From contig QBLY01000010.1 in the NCBI GenBank assembly GCA_003241895.1, positions 23,996-87,995 on the forward strand: a stretch of 64,000 bases of DNA. Reading direction: 5' to 3'. The position numbers and the translations under genes are program-made. This DNA is from Lysobacteraceae bacterium. GTDB taxonomy: Bacteria; Pseudomonadota; Gammaproteobacteria; Xanthomonadales; Xanthomonadaceae. Positions 18,570 through 27,420 of this stretch are shown here, piece after piece. Position 1 is the stretch's first letter. Every line of letters starts with the position of its first letter. Below the pieces are notes generated by a model that searched no databases, was not told the origin of the DNA, and was given only the letters and a program-made list of their open reading frames with translations.

Positions 18570-19448
18570 ATGACACGCCCTTTCGTACAGCTCGATGTCT
18601 TCGCCGCCAAGCCCGGCGACGGCAACCCCTTGGCCGTGGTGCTGGACGCCACAGGCCTGGACGACGACACCCTGCAGGCCATCGCCCGCTGGACGCGGCT
18701 GCCCGAAACCACCTTCGTGCTGCCCACCACCCGGGCCGAGGCCAGCTACCGCCTGCGTATCTTCAGCCCGCGTCGCGAAGTGCCGTTCGCCGGCCATCCC
18801 AGCATCGGCACGGCGCACGCGGTGCTGGAAGCCGGCTTGGCGACGCCCCGCGACGGGCTGCTGATCCAGGAATGCGCGGTCGGCCTGCTGCCGATCGAAG
18901 TGCGCGGGGTTGGCCACGCGCGTCGCCTCGCCGTGCGCGCGCCGCGGGCCCGCATGCTGGAAATCGGCCAGCCCGATGATCCGCGCCTCGGCGCCGCGCT
19001 GGCCGGCATCACCGCCGGCGCGCTGCCGCCCGTGCTGATGGACGGCGGCCGCCGCTGGTGGCTGGCCGAACTGCAGGACGAAGCCGCCGTGCGCGGCCTG
19101 GTGCCGCGCTGGGACGCCGTATCGGCGCTCGCGCGCGAGAACGACGCGATGGGCCTGTGCGTGTTTGCGCGCTGCCAGGGCCGGGACTACGACCTGGTGG
19201 TGCGCGCGCTGGTGGGCCATCCGGGCCAAGTGGAAGACGCGGCGTCGGGCGCCGCCAACGCCACGCTCGCCGCGTGGCTGCACCTAAGCAACGCCCTGCC
19301 CCACCCCGACGGCCGCTACGTCGTCAGCCAAGGCCGCGAGGTCGGCCATGACGCCCGCCTGGAGCTGCGCGTGGACTCCGACGGCGACGTGTGGTCGGGT
19401 GGGCAGGTGCAGACGGTGGTGCGCGGCACGCTGGACTGGAACGACTGA
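18570..19448 (+). CDS. PhzF family isomerase/epimerase, copy 2
   Basis: This is a tandem paralogue of the preceding gene, also 292 residues. It keeps GNPLAVVLDA, Glu46 in PETTFVLP and REVPFAGHPSIGTA. The second-lobe motif differs: EDAASGAANATLAAWL replaces the usual EDPVTGSANAA pattern. Because that loop lines the active site, substrate or activity may have changed. The pair most likely arose by duplication and is probably co-transcribed; a hairpin at 19470-19491 ends the unit. Confidence 0.88.
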   Translation: MTRPFVQLDVFAAKPGDGNPLAVVLDATGLDDDTLQAIARWTRLPETTFVLPTTRAEASYRLRIFSPRREVPFAGHPSIGTAHAVLEAGLATPRDGLLIQECAVGLLPIEVRGVGHARRLAVRAPRARMLEIGQPDDPRLGAALAGITAGALPPVLMDGGRRWWLAELQDEAAVRGLVPRWDAVSALARENDAMGLCVFARCQGRDYDLVVRALVGHPGQVEDAASGAANATLAAWLHLSNALPHPDGRYVVSQGREVGHDARLELRVDSDGDVWSGGQVQTVVRGTLDWND

Positions 19449-19469
19449 CTACCGGGCGCCGGAAATGAG

Positions 19470-19491
19470 GAAGGGGCCCGCAGGCCCCTTC
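19470..19491. terminator. Bidirectional hairpin between convergent genes
   Basis: GAAGGGGCC at 19470-19478 pairs perfectly with GGCCCCTTC at 19483-19491 around the loop CGCA. Only short T-rich tails flank it. It lies between the convergent ends of the second phzF (19448) and the glycine-zipper gene (19518), where a shared terminator is expected. Confidence 0.55.
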
Positions 19492-19517
19492 TTGCATCGC
19501 TTCGCGGCGCGTTGCCT

Positions 19518-20258
19518 TCAGCCCGCCGGGGACACATCCACGCGCACGCGGATCTCGCTGCCCGGGTGGTAGTCGGTGACGGTCTGGTACCGGCGCCCGG
19601 CGTACTCGTAGCCGACGCGGTACCCCACTACGCGCTCGTCGCGGTCGCGCGAGGTGACCACGCGGCAGCGCTGTACGTCGCGCGCATAGCCCACGGACTG
19701 CGGGCGGTAGGCGTACGAGTCATTGCCGTTGCGCTCGATGTTGTTGCCGATGCTGCCGCCCAGCACCGCACCGATCACGGTCGCGGCCCTGCGGCCGTCA
19801 CCGTCGCCGACGGTGTTGCCCAGCACGCCGCCGGCGATCGCGCCGAGCAGGGCGCCGCCGCCGCTGGTCTGGGTGCGGCGCGTGTAGCGCGGGTCGCGGC
19901 GATCCTGGTAGGCGTAGGACGGCGCGGGTTCGTTCCAGCACTGCTGGCGGGTCACCGGCTGGCCGGGCTGCACGATCGGGTCCACGCTGACCACGCGCGC
20001 CACGTCATAGGCCGGCGCCTGGTTGGCGCCGTAGCCGGCGTAGTTGCCGCGCGGATCGGCGTAGGCCGTCGGCTGGTTGTAATAGCCGTCGTCGGGCTGG
20101 CCGTAGTCGTTGGAATCGTCGCCGTAGTAGCCGTCATCCTGGCCGGCATAGCCATCGTCGTAAATCGGGCCACGGTCGTCGTAATAGTCCTGCGCGGCCA
20201 CGGTGCCGGCGGCAAGCGCGAGCGCGAAGGCGAGGGAACGGACGGCGAAACGCTTCAT
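19518..20258 (-). CDS. Glycine-zipper 2TM-domain envelope protein
   Basis: This 246-residue exported protein has a signal peptide (MKRFAVRSLAFALALAAGTVAA), then a Tyr/Asp/Gly-rich low-complexity stretch to about residue 85. The glycine-zipper segment (GGGALLGAIAGGVLGNTVG and VIGAVLGGSIGNNIE) is typical of the Rickettsia 17-kDa surface antigen family. The C-terminal part (RVVGYRVGYEYAGRRYQTVT) resembles a small beta domain in related proteins. Such proteins sit in the outer membrane or periplasm; no precise role is known. Confidence 0.85.
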   Translation of the reverse strand: MKRFAVRSLAFALALAAGTVAAQDYYDDRGPIYDDGYAGQDDGYYGDDSNDYGQPDDGYYNQPTAYADPRGNYAGYGANQAPAYDVARVVSVDPIVQPGQPVTRQQCWNEPAPSYAYQDRRDPRYTRRTQTSGGGALLGAIAGGVLGNTVGDGDGRRAATVIGAVLGGSIGNNIERNGNDSYAYRPQSVGYARDVQRCRVVTSRDRDERVVGYRVGYEYAGRRYQTVTDYHPGSEIRVRVDVSPAG

Positions 20259-20326
20259 GGTCGACTCCTGGCGCCGGGTTGGCGTAGGCGCATCCTCGGG
20301 CCGGCGCGCACAACTGCGGCTGAACT

Positions 20327-20376
20327 AAAACACCGGAGCGCAGTCCGTTCAGCCCTTCGACAGCCTGCGCCTCCGG
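20327..20376 (-). terminator. Probable terminator of the cioAB operon
   Basis: On the minus strand an arm at 20376-20365 pairs with 20343-20333 as an 11-bp stem with one bulged base and a 20-nt loop. TGTTTTAG follows (20332-20325). It lies about 55 nt past the cioB stop, at a plausible distance. Confidence 0.5.
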
Positions 20377-20431
20377 CGCCGCGGCCTGGGGGCCCGGCAG
20401 CGGCCAGACGTGGCCGCCCCGCCGGCCCGGC

Positions 20432-21427
20432 TCACTCGTAGCTGAGCGCGGTGCTGCGGCCCCAGAACACCCTGTAAACATACACGGTGTAGACCAGGAT
20501 CATGGGCAGCGTCACCGCTGCGCCGACCAGGATGATCTTGAGCGAACCCGTGGCGGCCGCCGCTTCCCAGATGGTGATGCGGTCGATCACCAGGTAGGGG
20601 AACAGGCTGTAGGCCAAGCCCGCGAACGCCAGCACGAACAGGACGATGCCGCCCGCGAACGGCACCCAGTCGCGCCTGCTGTGGCCTTTTCGCAGGCGCC
20701 GTATCGCGCCCTCGGTGGCGGCGAACACCAGCGCGGTCACCACCGGGATCGGCAGCAGGAAGAACAGCTGCGGCAGTGCGAACCACTTCTCGAAGATGCG
20801 CGGGCTCACCCACGGCGTGGCGATGGACACCGCCGCGATGCCCAGCCCCGTCAGCCACAGGCTGCGATAGGCCCAGCGCAGCGCGCGCTGGCGCAGTTCG
20901 CCTTCGGCCTTGAGCACCAGCCAGCCGGCGCCCAGCAACGCGTAGCCGGCGCACAGCGCCAGCCCGATCGCCGTGGCGAAGGCCAGGCCCACCGCGTCGT
21001 TCTGGAAGCCCAGGATGTAGCTGCCCAGCATGAAGCCCTGCGAGAACGCCGCCATCAGCGAGCCGAACCAGAACGAGAAGTTCCACAGCGGCTTGTGCGC
21101 CGCGCGCGCCTTCACCCGGAAGTCGAAGGCCACGCCGCGCAGGATCAAGCCGATCAGCATCGCCGTCACCGGCAGGTACAGCGCGCTCAGGATCACGCCA
21201 TGCGCGAGTGGGAACGCCACCAGCAGCAGGCCCACGCCCAGCACCAGCCAGGTTTCGTTGGCGTCCCAGAACGGGCCGATGGAGGCGATCATGCGGTCCT
21301 TGTCGGCGTCGTCGGGCACGCCGCGCATCAGGATGCCCACGCCCAGGTCGTAGCCGTCCAACACCACGTACAGCAGCATCGCCAGCGCCATCAGCGCGGT
21401 GAAGATGACCGGCAGCGCGGTTTCCAT
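20432..21427 (-). CDS. cydB: Cytochrome bd / cyanide-insensitive quinol oxidase subunit II
   Basis: This 331-residue polytopic protein begins METALPVIFTALMALAMLLY and shows the subunit II string VVLDGYDLGVGIL and FWDANETWLVLG. It pairs with the gene just upstream to form a bd-type terminal oxidase, which reduces oxygen without pumping protons. It begins one nt after the cioA stop on this strand, so the two are co-translated. No small CydX-like frame follows it, as in the cyanide-insensitive (Cio) class. Confidence 0.93.
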   Translation of the reverse strand: METALPVIFTALMALAMLLYVVLDGYDLGVGILMRGVPDDADKDRMIASIGPFWDANETWLVLGVGLLLVAFPLAHGVILSALYLPVTAMLIGLILRGVAFDFRVKARAAHKPLWNFSFWFGSLMAAFSQGFMLGSYILGFQNDAVGLAFATAIGLALCAGYALLGAGWLVLKAEGELRQRALRWAYRSLWLTGLGIAAVSIATPWVSPRIFEKWFALPQLFFLLPIPVVTALVFAATEGAIRRLRKGHSRRDWVPFAGGIVLFVLAFAGLAYSLFPYLVIDRITIWEAAAATGSLKIILVGAAVTLPMILVYTVYVYRVFWGRSTALSYE

Positions 21428-21428
21428 C

Positions 21429-22772
21429 TCAGACCTCCTGCAGGCCTGCTACGGCCGGCTTGTGCTTGGGCTTGCCGCCGTGGCGCGCCAGGTAAAGCAG
21501 CACGGCCATGTACGAGCCCAGCAGGAATACGTAAATCAGCAGGTAGGCCGTCAGGCTGATGCCGATGATCGGCGCCGGCACGTCGGAGATGGCGTCCACC
21601 GTGCGCAGCACGCCGGTGACCAGCCAAGGCTGGCGACCGATCTCGGTGACGTACCAGCCGGCCAGCGTGGCCACCCAGCCCGAGAACATCATGGCTGTCA
21701 GCGCCAGCGCCTGGCCGCGCGTGGGCTCGGCGTGGCGACGCAGCCGCCAGGCCGTCCACCACGACACCAGCAGCATCAGCATGCCCATGCCCACCATCAC
21801 CCGGAAGCCCCAGAACACCGGCGCCACCGGCGGGTGTGCGCCCTTGAACGAGTCCAGGCCCTTGATCTCGCCGTCCAGCGAATGGGTGAGGATCAGGCTG
21901 GCCAGCTTGGGGATGCCGATGGCGTAGTCGTTGCTGCGGGTTTCTTCATTGGGTATGGCGAACAGCAGCACCGGCGCGCCCTTTTCGTCCTTCCAGATGC
22001 CCTCCATCGCTGCCACCTTGGCCGGCTGGTGTTCCAGGGTATTCAGGCCATGCAGGTCGCCGACGAAAATCTGGACCGGGATCAGGAACGCCGCCAGGAC
22101 CACACCGGTGCGCATCGCCGCCATCACGTCCGGGCCGCGGTCGCGCCGCAGCCAGCGATAGGCCGACAGTCCGGCCACCAGGAACGACGCCGTCAGGCCC
22201 GAGGCCAGCAGCATGTGGGTCAGGCGATAGGGCATGGACGGGTTGAACACGATCGCCAGCCAGTCGGTGGGATGCGCCTGGCCGTCGATCATCTCGAAGC
22301 CCACCGGGGTCTGCATCCAGGAATTGAGCGCGATGATCCAGAACGCCGACAGCGTGGTGCCGCCCGCCACCAGCACCGTGGCCAGCGTGTGCATGCGCTC
22401 GCCCACGCGCTTGCGGCCGAACAGCATGATGCCCAGGAAGCTGGCCTCGAGGAAAAACGCGGTCAGCACTTCGTAGGCCAGCAGCGGCCCGGCGATATTG
22501 CCGACCGTTTCCATGTAACCGGGCCAGTTGGTGCCGAACTGGAAGCTCATGGTGATGCCGCTCACCACGCCCATGGCGAAGGTGAGTGCGAACACTTTCA
22601 CCCAGAAGAAGTAGGCCTTGAGCCAGTGGTCGTTGCCCGTCTTCAGGAAGCGCAGCTTGAAGAACAGCAGTATCCAGCCAAGCGCGATGGTGATGGTGGG
22701 GAAAAGGATATGGAAGCTGATGTTGGCCGCGAACTGGATGCGTGCCAGCAGGGCCGGGTCGAGCTCGCTCAC
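21429..22772 (-). CDS. cydA: Cytochrome bd / cyanide-insensitive quinol oxidase subunit I
   Basis: This 447-residue haem-bearing subunit has His21 in NISFHILFPT, the YEVLTAFFLEASFLG helix with its conserved glutamates, and GWYVTEIGRQPWLV, the bd-oxidase signature. It is shorter than the roughly 520-residue E. coli CydA, consistent with a short quinol loop of the CioA type. The start overlaps the upstream regulator as ATGA (22769-22772). The order regulator-cioA-cioB suggests oxygen- or stress-linked control by that regulator. Confidence 0.93.
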   Translation of the reverse strand: MSELDPALLARIQFAANISFHILFPTITIALGWILLFFKLRFLKTGNDHWLKAYFFWVKVFALTFAMGVVSGITMSFQFGTNWPGYMETVGNIAGPLLAYEVLTAFFLEASFLGIMLFGRKRVGERMHTLATVLVAGGTTLSAFWIIALNSWMQTPVGFEMIDGQAHPTDWLAIVFNPSMPYRLTHMLLASGLTASFLVAGLSAYRWLRRDRGPDVMAAMRTGVVLAAFLIPVQIFVGDLHGLNTLEHQPAKVAAMEGIWKDEKGAPVLLFAIPNEETRSNDYAIGIPKLASLILTHSLDGEIKGLDSFKGAHPPVAPVFWGFRVMVGMGMLMLLVSWWTAWRLRRHAEPTRGQALALTAMMFSGWVATLAGWYVTEIGRQPWLVTGVLRTVDAISDVPAPIIGISLTAYLLIYVFLLGSYMAVLLYLARHGGKPKHKPAVAGLQEV

Positions 22773-23338
22773 GACGCTTTCTCCTCATTGGCTGGCGCCA
22801 CGCCGCGCATGCGGTCGGTGAACTGCAGCAGGATGGTGGCCTTGGCGCCGAGCGACATCAGCTTTTCCAGCGTGGACGGCGACAGCTTGCGCACTTCAGC
22901 GAACCACTCGGTCAACTGGTCGATCAGGTCGTGCATTTCGCGCATGCGTGCCTGGGCGTGCCGTTCCTCGGGCGAGTCGGGCGCTTCGAGCAGGGCGTCG
23001 CGCAGCATGGACAGCGTGGGGTCCACTTCGCGACGCTGGCGCTCTTCGGCCAGGGTCTTGAAAATGGCCCAGACGTCTTCGGGCGCGGAATAGAAATCGT
23101 GGCGGTCGCCGGGCTGGTGGCTCAGCCGCACCAGGCGCCAGGACGACAGTTCCTTCAGGCCCATGCTGACGTTGGAGCGGCTGACGCCGAGCCGGTCGGT
23201 GATCTGGTCGGCGGTCAGCGGCTGGGCTGAAATGAACAGCAGGGCGTAGATCTGCCCGACGGTTCGGTTGATGCCCCAGCGGCTACCCATCTCCCCGAAA
23301 TGCAGGACGAAGGACTGGCTGAGCGGCGGCAGATCCAT
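22769..23338 (-). CDS. GbsR/MarR-family transcriptional regulator of the bd oxidase operon
   Basis: This 189-residue winged-helix protein has the conserved GSRWGINRTVGQIYALLFIS entry and a recognition helix region LTADQITDRLGVSRSNVSM. A C-terminal helical part (about 100-180) probably mediates dimerisation. It is the first gene of the operon and overlaps cioA by 4 nt. A perfect 7+7 palindrome sits over the predicted transcription start just upstream, suggesting autorepression. The ligand or signal is unknown. Confidence 0.88.
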   Translation of the reverse strand: MDLPPLSQSFVLHFGEMGSRWGINRTVGQIYALLFISAQPLTADQITDRLGVSRSNVSMGLKELSSWRLVRLSHQPGDRHDFYSAPEDVWAIFKTLAEERQRREVDPTLSMLRDALLEAPDSPEERHAQARMREMHDLIDQLTEWFAEVRKLSPSTLEKLMSLGAKATILLQFTDRMRGVAPANEEKAS

Positions 23339-23351
23339 GGTGATACCTCAG

Positions 23352-23371
23352 GCTTCAGTAATTTCTGAAGC
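23352..23371. promoter_or_regulatory. Candidate operator palindrome for the bd-oxidase regulator
   Basis: GCTTCAG at 23352-23358 and CTGAAGC at 23365-23371 form a perfect inverted repeat with a 6-bp AT-rich spacer. It lies 13 to 33 nt upstream of the regulator start and immediately downstream of the predicted -10 box, so a bound dimer would block initiation. Confidence 0.55.
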
Positions 23372-23400
23372 ATTAGATATCCGACTGGCGGTCTGGGCAA
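23372..23400 (-). promoter_or_regulatory. Predicted sigma-70-type promoter of the regulator-cioAB operon
   Basis: On the minus strand TTGCCC (-35, 23400-23395) and TCTAAT (-10, 23377-23372) are separated by exactly 17 nt. They match consensus at 4 of 6 and 5 of 6 positions. The operator palindrome follows directly. Confidence 0.5.
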
Positions 23401-23441
23401 GACCTGCGCCGATGGCTGTTCAGGCATCCATCACGGCCGCC

Positions 23442-25676
23442 TCAGTTGGCGAAGCGGTAGCTGAGTTTCACAAGTATCTGTTCGTCGTCGCGCAGTGACG
23501 TGGCGTCGCCCAGCAGGTCGGCCAGCGGTCGGCTCACGCCGTCTTCACCCAGGCCGCCGCGCGCGTACACCACGTAAAGATCCGACAGCCGCGCCAGCTC
23601 GTAGCGGTAGCGCACCTGGAACCCCAGGTTGGCCAGGCTGAAATCGGTGAACGTGGCCGATACAGGCACCGGGCGACCGCCCGGTCCAACCCGCCAGGCC
23701 TGTCGCAGCCGGGCGTCCACCGCCAGCGCCTCGAACTTCACGCGCAGCTCATGGCGCGGCCCCGGCTGCCACTGAAGGCCCGCCGACACGATGGCGGTGT
23801 CGGCGCGGAAGCTGCCCAGTTGGTCGCCGCCGCGCCACAGCAGCCAATCCGGGTTGTGCTGCAGCGACAGGCTCGTTTCCAGCAGCAGGCCGTCGCTCAG
23901 GTGCAGCGTCGGTTCCAGCTCGATGCGCGGCGACAAGCCGCGCGCGCCGTCCAGGCCACCCGCGTTGGCGCGGGCGCTCAATTGCCAGGACCACGCGCCG
24001 CGCCGCGGCCGGTCACGTTCCCAATACAGGTCGATCTTCCCGGGCACCTTCACCACGCCGTTCCCGCGCGTGATGCGGTCGTCGTAGCCCGGGCTCCAAG
24101 CGCCAACGTCGAGGTATTCACTGCCTCCGTCGCGACGCTCGCTGTAGCGGTTCACGGCCGCCGCGTGGGCGATCACCAGCCCGTGGTCGTTGCGGCGGGT
24201 GGACGCCGCCCAGCGCCAGTCGTGCGACGAATAGCCGGACGATTCCGGCAGGCCGGTGTCCCGGCGCGCCAGCTCGTAGCGCAGGTAGTTGAAGTCGTTG
24301 CGCTCCAGGTAGCCGATGTCGTTGAGCTCGAGCTGGTCGCCCAGATGAAGGAAATAGGCCTGCTGCCGCCAGCCGCCGCCCAACTCGTGGTCCAGGCGCA
24401 GCTGCAGTCCGCTGTCGGTGCGTCGTACGCCGGCCTGCTCGATGTCCGAGACCACCAGCTGGGTGCGCAGGTTCAGCGCCGCGGCCGGCGTCCACAGATG
24501 GTCGGTGGAATACACGTCGGCACGCCGCCGCAGGTACGGGCTGTCCACGCGGGTCAGCATCACGCCCACGTCCTGGTTGCCGAAGTCGCGCGTCGCGCGC
24601 AGCGCGACGAAATCACGGCCCACCGCTGCTCCCTCGTAGGCGGCCAGCACGCCATAGCGCACGTCACCCAGTGAGCCGTTGAGCTTCACGGCCGCCTGGA
24701 CATCGCCCTGGCCACTGCGGTCATCGGCGGGGCCGCCGATGCGGCGCGTGTAAAGCAGGCGGCTGTTGCCCGAGCCGAAGGGTACGTCGAACAGCGCCTG
24801 GTTTTCGGTGAAGAACGGGCGCTTGTCCCCGAAGAAACTTTCCACCGCGCCGAAGTTCACCACCAGGTCGTCGCTCTCCACCTGGCCGAAATCCGGATTG
24901 AGCGTTGCCGAAAGCTGGAACTGGCCGCTGGGCTTCCAGAACAGGTCCCCGCCCATGGCGGCGTCGCTGCCGCCACGGGCGATGTCGTGCGACGCCACCG
25001 CGTAGGGAGTCACGGCCAGCAGCGCCTGGCTGAAGTGCGGCACTTCCACCCTGCTGAACTCCGACAGGAAGCGCGTGCGCTGGTAGCTGGCGTCGGGCCA
25101 GCCGAAACGCTCGCCGGTGCTGCCCACCACGCGATCCAGGTACAGGCCCAGGGTGCGCCGGCCGTCCCGTGCACCCGACATCGGCGCCACGTGCCACGGC
25201 ACCAGGATCTCGGCGTACCAGGCCTGGTCGTCCTGGCTGGTGGCCGACTGCCAGTCGCCGTCCCAGTCGTCGTTGAAGTTCCTTTCGCTGGTGATCACCT
25301 CGTCGCTCACGCCGCCGGTGATGCTCACCGCGAAGTCGTAGCCGGTGCGACCGTCGCCGTCGAAGTCCACCATCAGGTTGACGCGGTCCTGCTGGCCCAT
25401 CTGGTCGCGGCGCGTGCGCTGGGTGGTGCGCGGCACGGCCGCTGGCTGCACGTTGCGGAAGGCCACGGCCAGTCCCTCGGGTGTCGCCAGCACCCAGGCT
25501 TCTGTGGCCAGGGTCGCGGGCTCGCCGGTCAGCGGCTGCAGCAACCGGAAGTCGGTGACGTGGCGGGCGCCGTCCCATTCGCCCGGCTCAATGCGGCCGT
25601 CCACCACCACGGCGGCGGTGGCCAGCGGTGCGCCGGCCAGGAGGATCGACGCGAGTAAGAAACGACAAGGGGGCAT
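23442..25676 (-). CDS. DUF5916 outer-membrane protein with N-terminal CBM9-like domain
   Basis: This 744-residue protein has a signal peptide (MPPCRFLLASILLAGAPLATA). A carbohydrate-binding-module-9-like domain follows at about 25-215 (VVVDGRIEPGEWDGA and DRVNLMVDFDGDGRTGYDF). The long beta-rich DUF5916 part contains GDKRPFFTENQALFD and alternating aromatic strands, and the terminal phenylalanine in KLSYRFAN is typical of outer-membrane barrels. ATG 25676 gives a clean signal peptide; the frame stays open to 25709. Members of this family often occur near peptidases or sugar genes, but no partner is evident here. Function unknown. Confidence 0.82.
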   Translation of the reverse strand: MPPCRFLLASILLAGAPLATAAVVVDGRIEPGEWDGARHVTDFRLLQPLTGEPATLATEAWVLATPEGLAVAFRNVQPAAVPRTTQRTRRDQMGQQDRVNLMVDFDGDGRTGYDFAVSITGGVSDEVITSERNFNDDWDGDWQSATSQDDQAWYAEILVPWHVAPMSGARDGRRTLGLYLDRVVGSTGERFGWPDASYQRTRFLSEFSRVEVPHFSQALLAVTPYAVASHDIARGGSDAAMGGDLFWKPSGQFQLSATLNPDFGQVESDDLVVNFGAVESFFGDKRPFFTENQALFDVPFGSGNSRLLYTRRIGGPADDRSGQGDVQAAVKLNGSLGDVRYGVLAAYEGAAVGRDFVALRATRDFGNQDVGVMLTRVDSPYLRRRADVYSTDHLWTPAAALNLRTQLVVSDIEQAGVRRTDSGLQLRLDHELGGGWRQQAYFLHLGDQLELNDIGYLERNDFNYLRYELARRDTGLPESSGYSSHDWRWAASTRRNDHGLVIAHAAAVNRYSERRDGGSEYLDVGAWSPGYDDRITRGNGVVKVPGKIDLYWERDRPRRGAWSWQLSARANAGGLDGARGLSPRIELEPTLHLSDGLLLETSLSLQHNPDWLLWRGGDQLGSFRADTAIVSAGLQWQPGPRHELRVKFEALAVDARLRQAWRVGPGGRPVPVSATFTDFSLANLGFQVRYRYELARLSDLYVVYARGGLGEDGVSRPLADLLGDATSLRDDEQILVKLSYRFAN

Positions 25677-25766
25677 GCAGGCGCCGCGCGCTGGAGTGGC
25701 CGGCATCATCCCGCCGGCAACGCCGCCAGCCGAGGGCCGTAAGTCATGGCCCGGTCCGGCGCGGCA

Positions 25767-26243
25767 CTACTTCTTGGCTTTCGGTTTGGGCTGCAGCATG
25801 GTGCCGGTGCAGTCCGGCGAGCCGCAGCGGCAGGCCCACAGCTTCTTGAGCTTGGCGGTATGCGCCTCGGCCAGCACGATGCCGTAGTTGTAGGTCAGCT
25901 CTTCACCCGCGGCGATGTCGCGCATGGCCTCGATGAAGATCTTGTCCTTGCGCTTCTTGTCGTCGTGTTCAAGCCACGTGGCTTCACAGTTCGGATCGCA
26001 GCTGTGGTTGATCCAGCGCGCCTCGTTGCCCTCCACGTTGGCATCGATCACGTACTTGTCGTTGAGCGTGAAAAGGAAGGTGTGCCCGGTGTCGAGTTCA
26101 TCGGCGTAGACCCGGTCCACTTCGGCATGGGTGCGCAGCAGGCCCTTGTAGCGGATGACGCGCTCACCCTTCTTGATGGGCGCGATGGCGAAGACGCCGT
26201 TGCCGTGGATGGCGGACTGGCGGGCTTCGATCTTCTTGGGCAT
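25767..26243 (-). CDS. SET-domain protein-lysine N-methyltransferase
   Basis: This 158-residue compact SET protein uses S-adenosylmethionine to methylate lysine. It shows the entry HGNGVFA, the pseudoknot motif NHSC at 79-82 (ARWINHSCDPNCEATW), ELTYNYG at 115-121 and a post-SET cysteine triad C138, C140, C145 (CRCGSPDCTG) that should bind zinc with Cys82. All core motifs are intact. Start ATG 26243 gives the expected N-terminus; the open frame runs far upstream but overlaps the divergent gene. The target is unknown. The lysine-rich histone-like protein at the right edge is one conceivable substrate, but nothing links them. Confidence 0.87.
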   Translation of the reverse strand: MPKKIEARQSAIHGNGVFAIAPIKKGERVIRYKGLLRTHAEVDRVYADELDTGHTFLFTLNDKYVIDANVEGNEARWINHSCDPNCEATWLEHDDKKRKDKIFIEAMRDIAAGEELTYNYGIVLAEAHTAKLKKLWACRCGSPDCTGTMLQPKPKAKK

Positions 26244-26345
26244 GGGGGATCCGGCGCGTGGGAGAGCCGGCATTGTCCCGCATTGCCGGGCACCGTGCAG
26301 CCTTCTTTCGGGGCGTAAGCTGGAAGCGTCAGCCTGGAGCGGCCC

Positions 26346-27380
26346 ATGAATGCGATCAACAGTTGGCGCGAAGAGAAACAGTCGGCATGGCTTTATCGTG
26401 CCCTGGCCAAATCGGAGCCCGACGCGCGCATCGCCGCGCTGTTCCTGTCGCTGGCCGAGGCGGCCGAATCGCAGGCGCTCACCTGGGCCGACACCGCGGC
26501 CAAGGCCGGCGAACCCCTGCCCGCGTCGTTCGAGCCCGAGCGGCGCGCCCGGATCGTGGCCGGCCTCGCCCGCCGCCTCGGTCCGCGCCGCGTGCGCCCT
26601 GCCCTGGCCGCGCTCAAGATCCGCGGGCTCTCGGCCTACACGGCCGCGCTCTCGGGCCACCTGCTGCCCACCGACCTCGCGCAAATAGGCGTCGGCCACA
26701 AGTCCGTCGGTGGCGGCAACCTGCGCGCCGCCATCTTCGGCGTCAACGACGGCCTGGTGTCCAATGCCAGCCTGATCCTGGGCGTGGTGGGTGCCAGCGC
26801 GTCCACCGGCACGGTGCTGGCCACCGGCATCGCCGGCCTGCTGGCGGGCGCGCTGTCGATGGCCGCAGGCGAATACGTGTCGGTGCGCTCGCAGCGCGAG
26901 ATGTTCGAGTACCAGATCGGGCTGGAAGCGGACGAACTGGAGAAATACCCGGAGGCCGAGGCCGAAGAACTGGCCCTGATCTACATCGCCCGCGGCATGG
27001 ACCCCGACCAGGCGCGCGCCTTCGCCAGCCAGCTGGTGGCCAACCCCAAGCAGGCGCTGGACGTGCTGGCCCGGGAAGAGCTGGGCCTGAATCCTGACGA
27101 CCTGGGGTCGCCGGTGGGGGCGGCGGTGTTCTCCTTCTGCGCGTTCACCGTGGGCGCTCTGGTGCCGCTGGTGCCCTTCTTCATGGGCAGCGCCCTGCCC
27201 AACGCCGCCTACTTCGGCACCGCCCTGGCCGCCGCGGGCCTGTTTGGCACGGGCAGCGCGATGAGCCTGTTCACGGGCCGCAACCCCTGGATGGGCGGCC
27301 TGCGCATGCTGTCGATCGGCGCGGCGGCGGGCGCCACGGTGTTCGCCATCGGCTCGCTGATCGGGGTGGAGGTGGGCTGA
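26346..27380 (+). CDS. Ferritin-like/VIT1-CCC1 fusion, iron (or manganese) exporter
   Basis: This 344-residue protein joins an N-terminal rubrerythrin/ferritin-like helical domain (about 1-95, starting NSWREEKQSAWLYRAL and including SLAEAAESQA) to a VIT1/CCC1 membrane domain (about 115-344, NLRAAIFGVNDGLVSNASLI and GALSMAAGEYVSV). The architecture matches MbfA, a membrane-bound ferritin that exports iron under iron or peroxide stress. It faces away from the SET gene across about 100 nt and precedes the SUF operon, giving a local iron theme. The metal has not been tested. Confidence 0.88.
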   Translation: MNAINSWREEKQSAWLYRALAKSEPDARIAALFLSLAEAAESQALTWADTAAKAGEPLPASFEPERRARIVAGLARRLGPRRVRPALAALKIRGLSAYTAALSGHLLPTDLAQIGVGHKSVGGGNLRAAIFGVNDGLVSNASLILGVVGASASTGTVLATGIAGLLAGALSMAAGEYVSVRSQREMFEYQIGLEADELEKYPEAEAEELALIYIARGMDPDQARAFASQLVANPKQALDVLAREELGLNPDDLGSPVGAAVFSFCAFTVGALVPLVPFFMGSALPNAAYFGTALAAAGLFGTGSAMSLFTGRNPWMGGLRMLSIGAAAGATVFAIGSLIGVEVG

Positions 27381-27420
27381 CGGGGCGGCGTTCACGCGGC
27401 GTCCATAGCCGCGGCGGAAA

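Noticed and set aside
17661..19448. Phenazine biosynthesis locus
   Set aside because: Only PhzF-like isomerases are present. None of the phzA-E or phzG genes are nearby, and stand-alone PhzF homologues are common.
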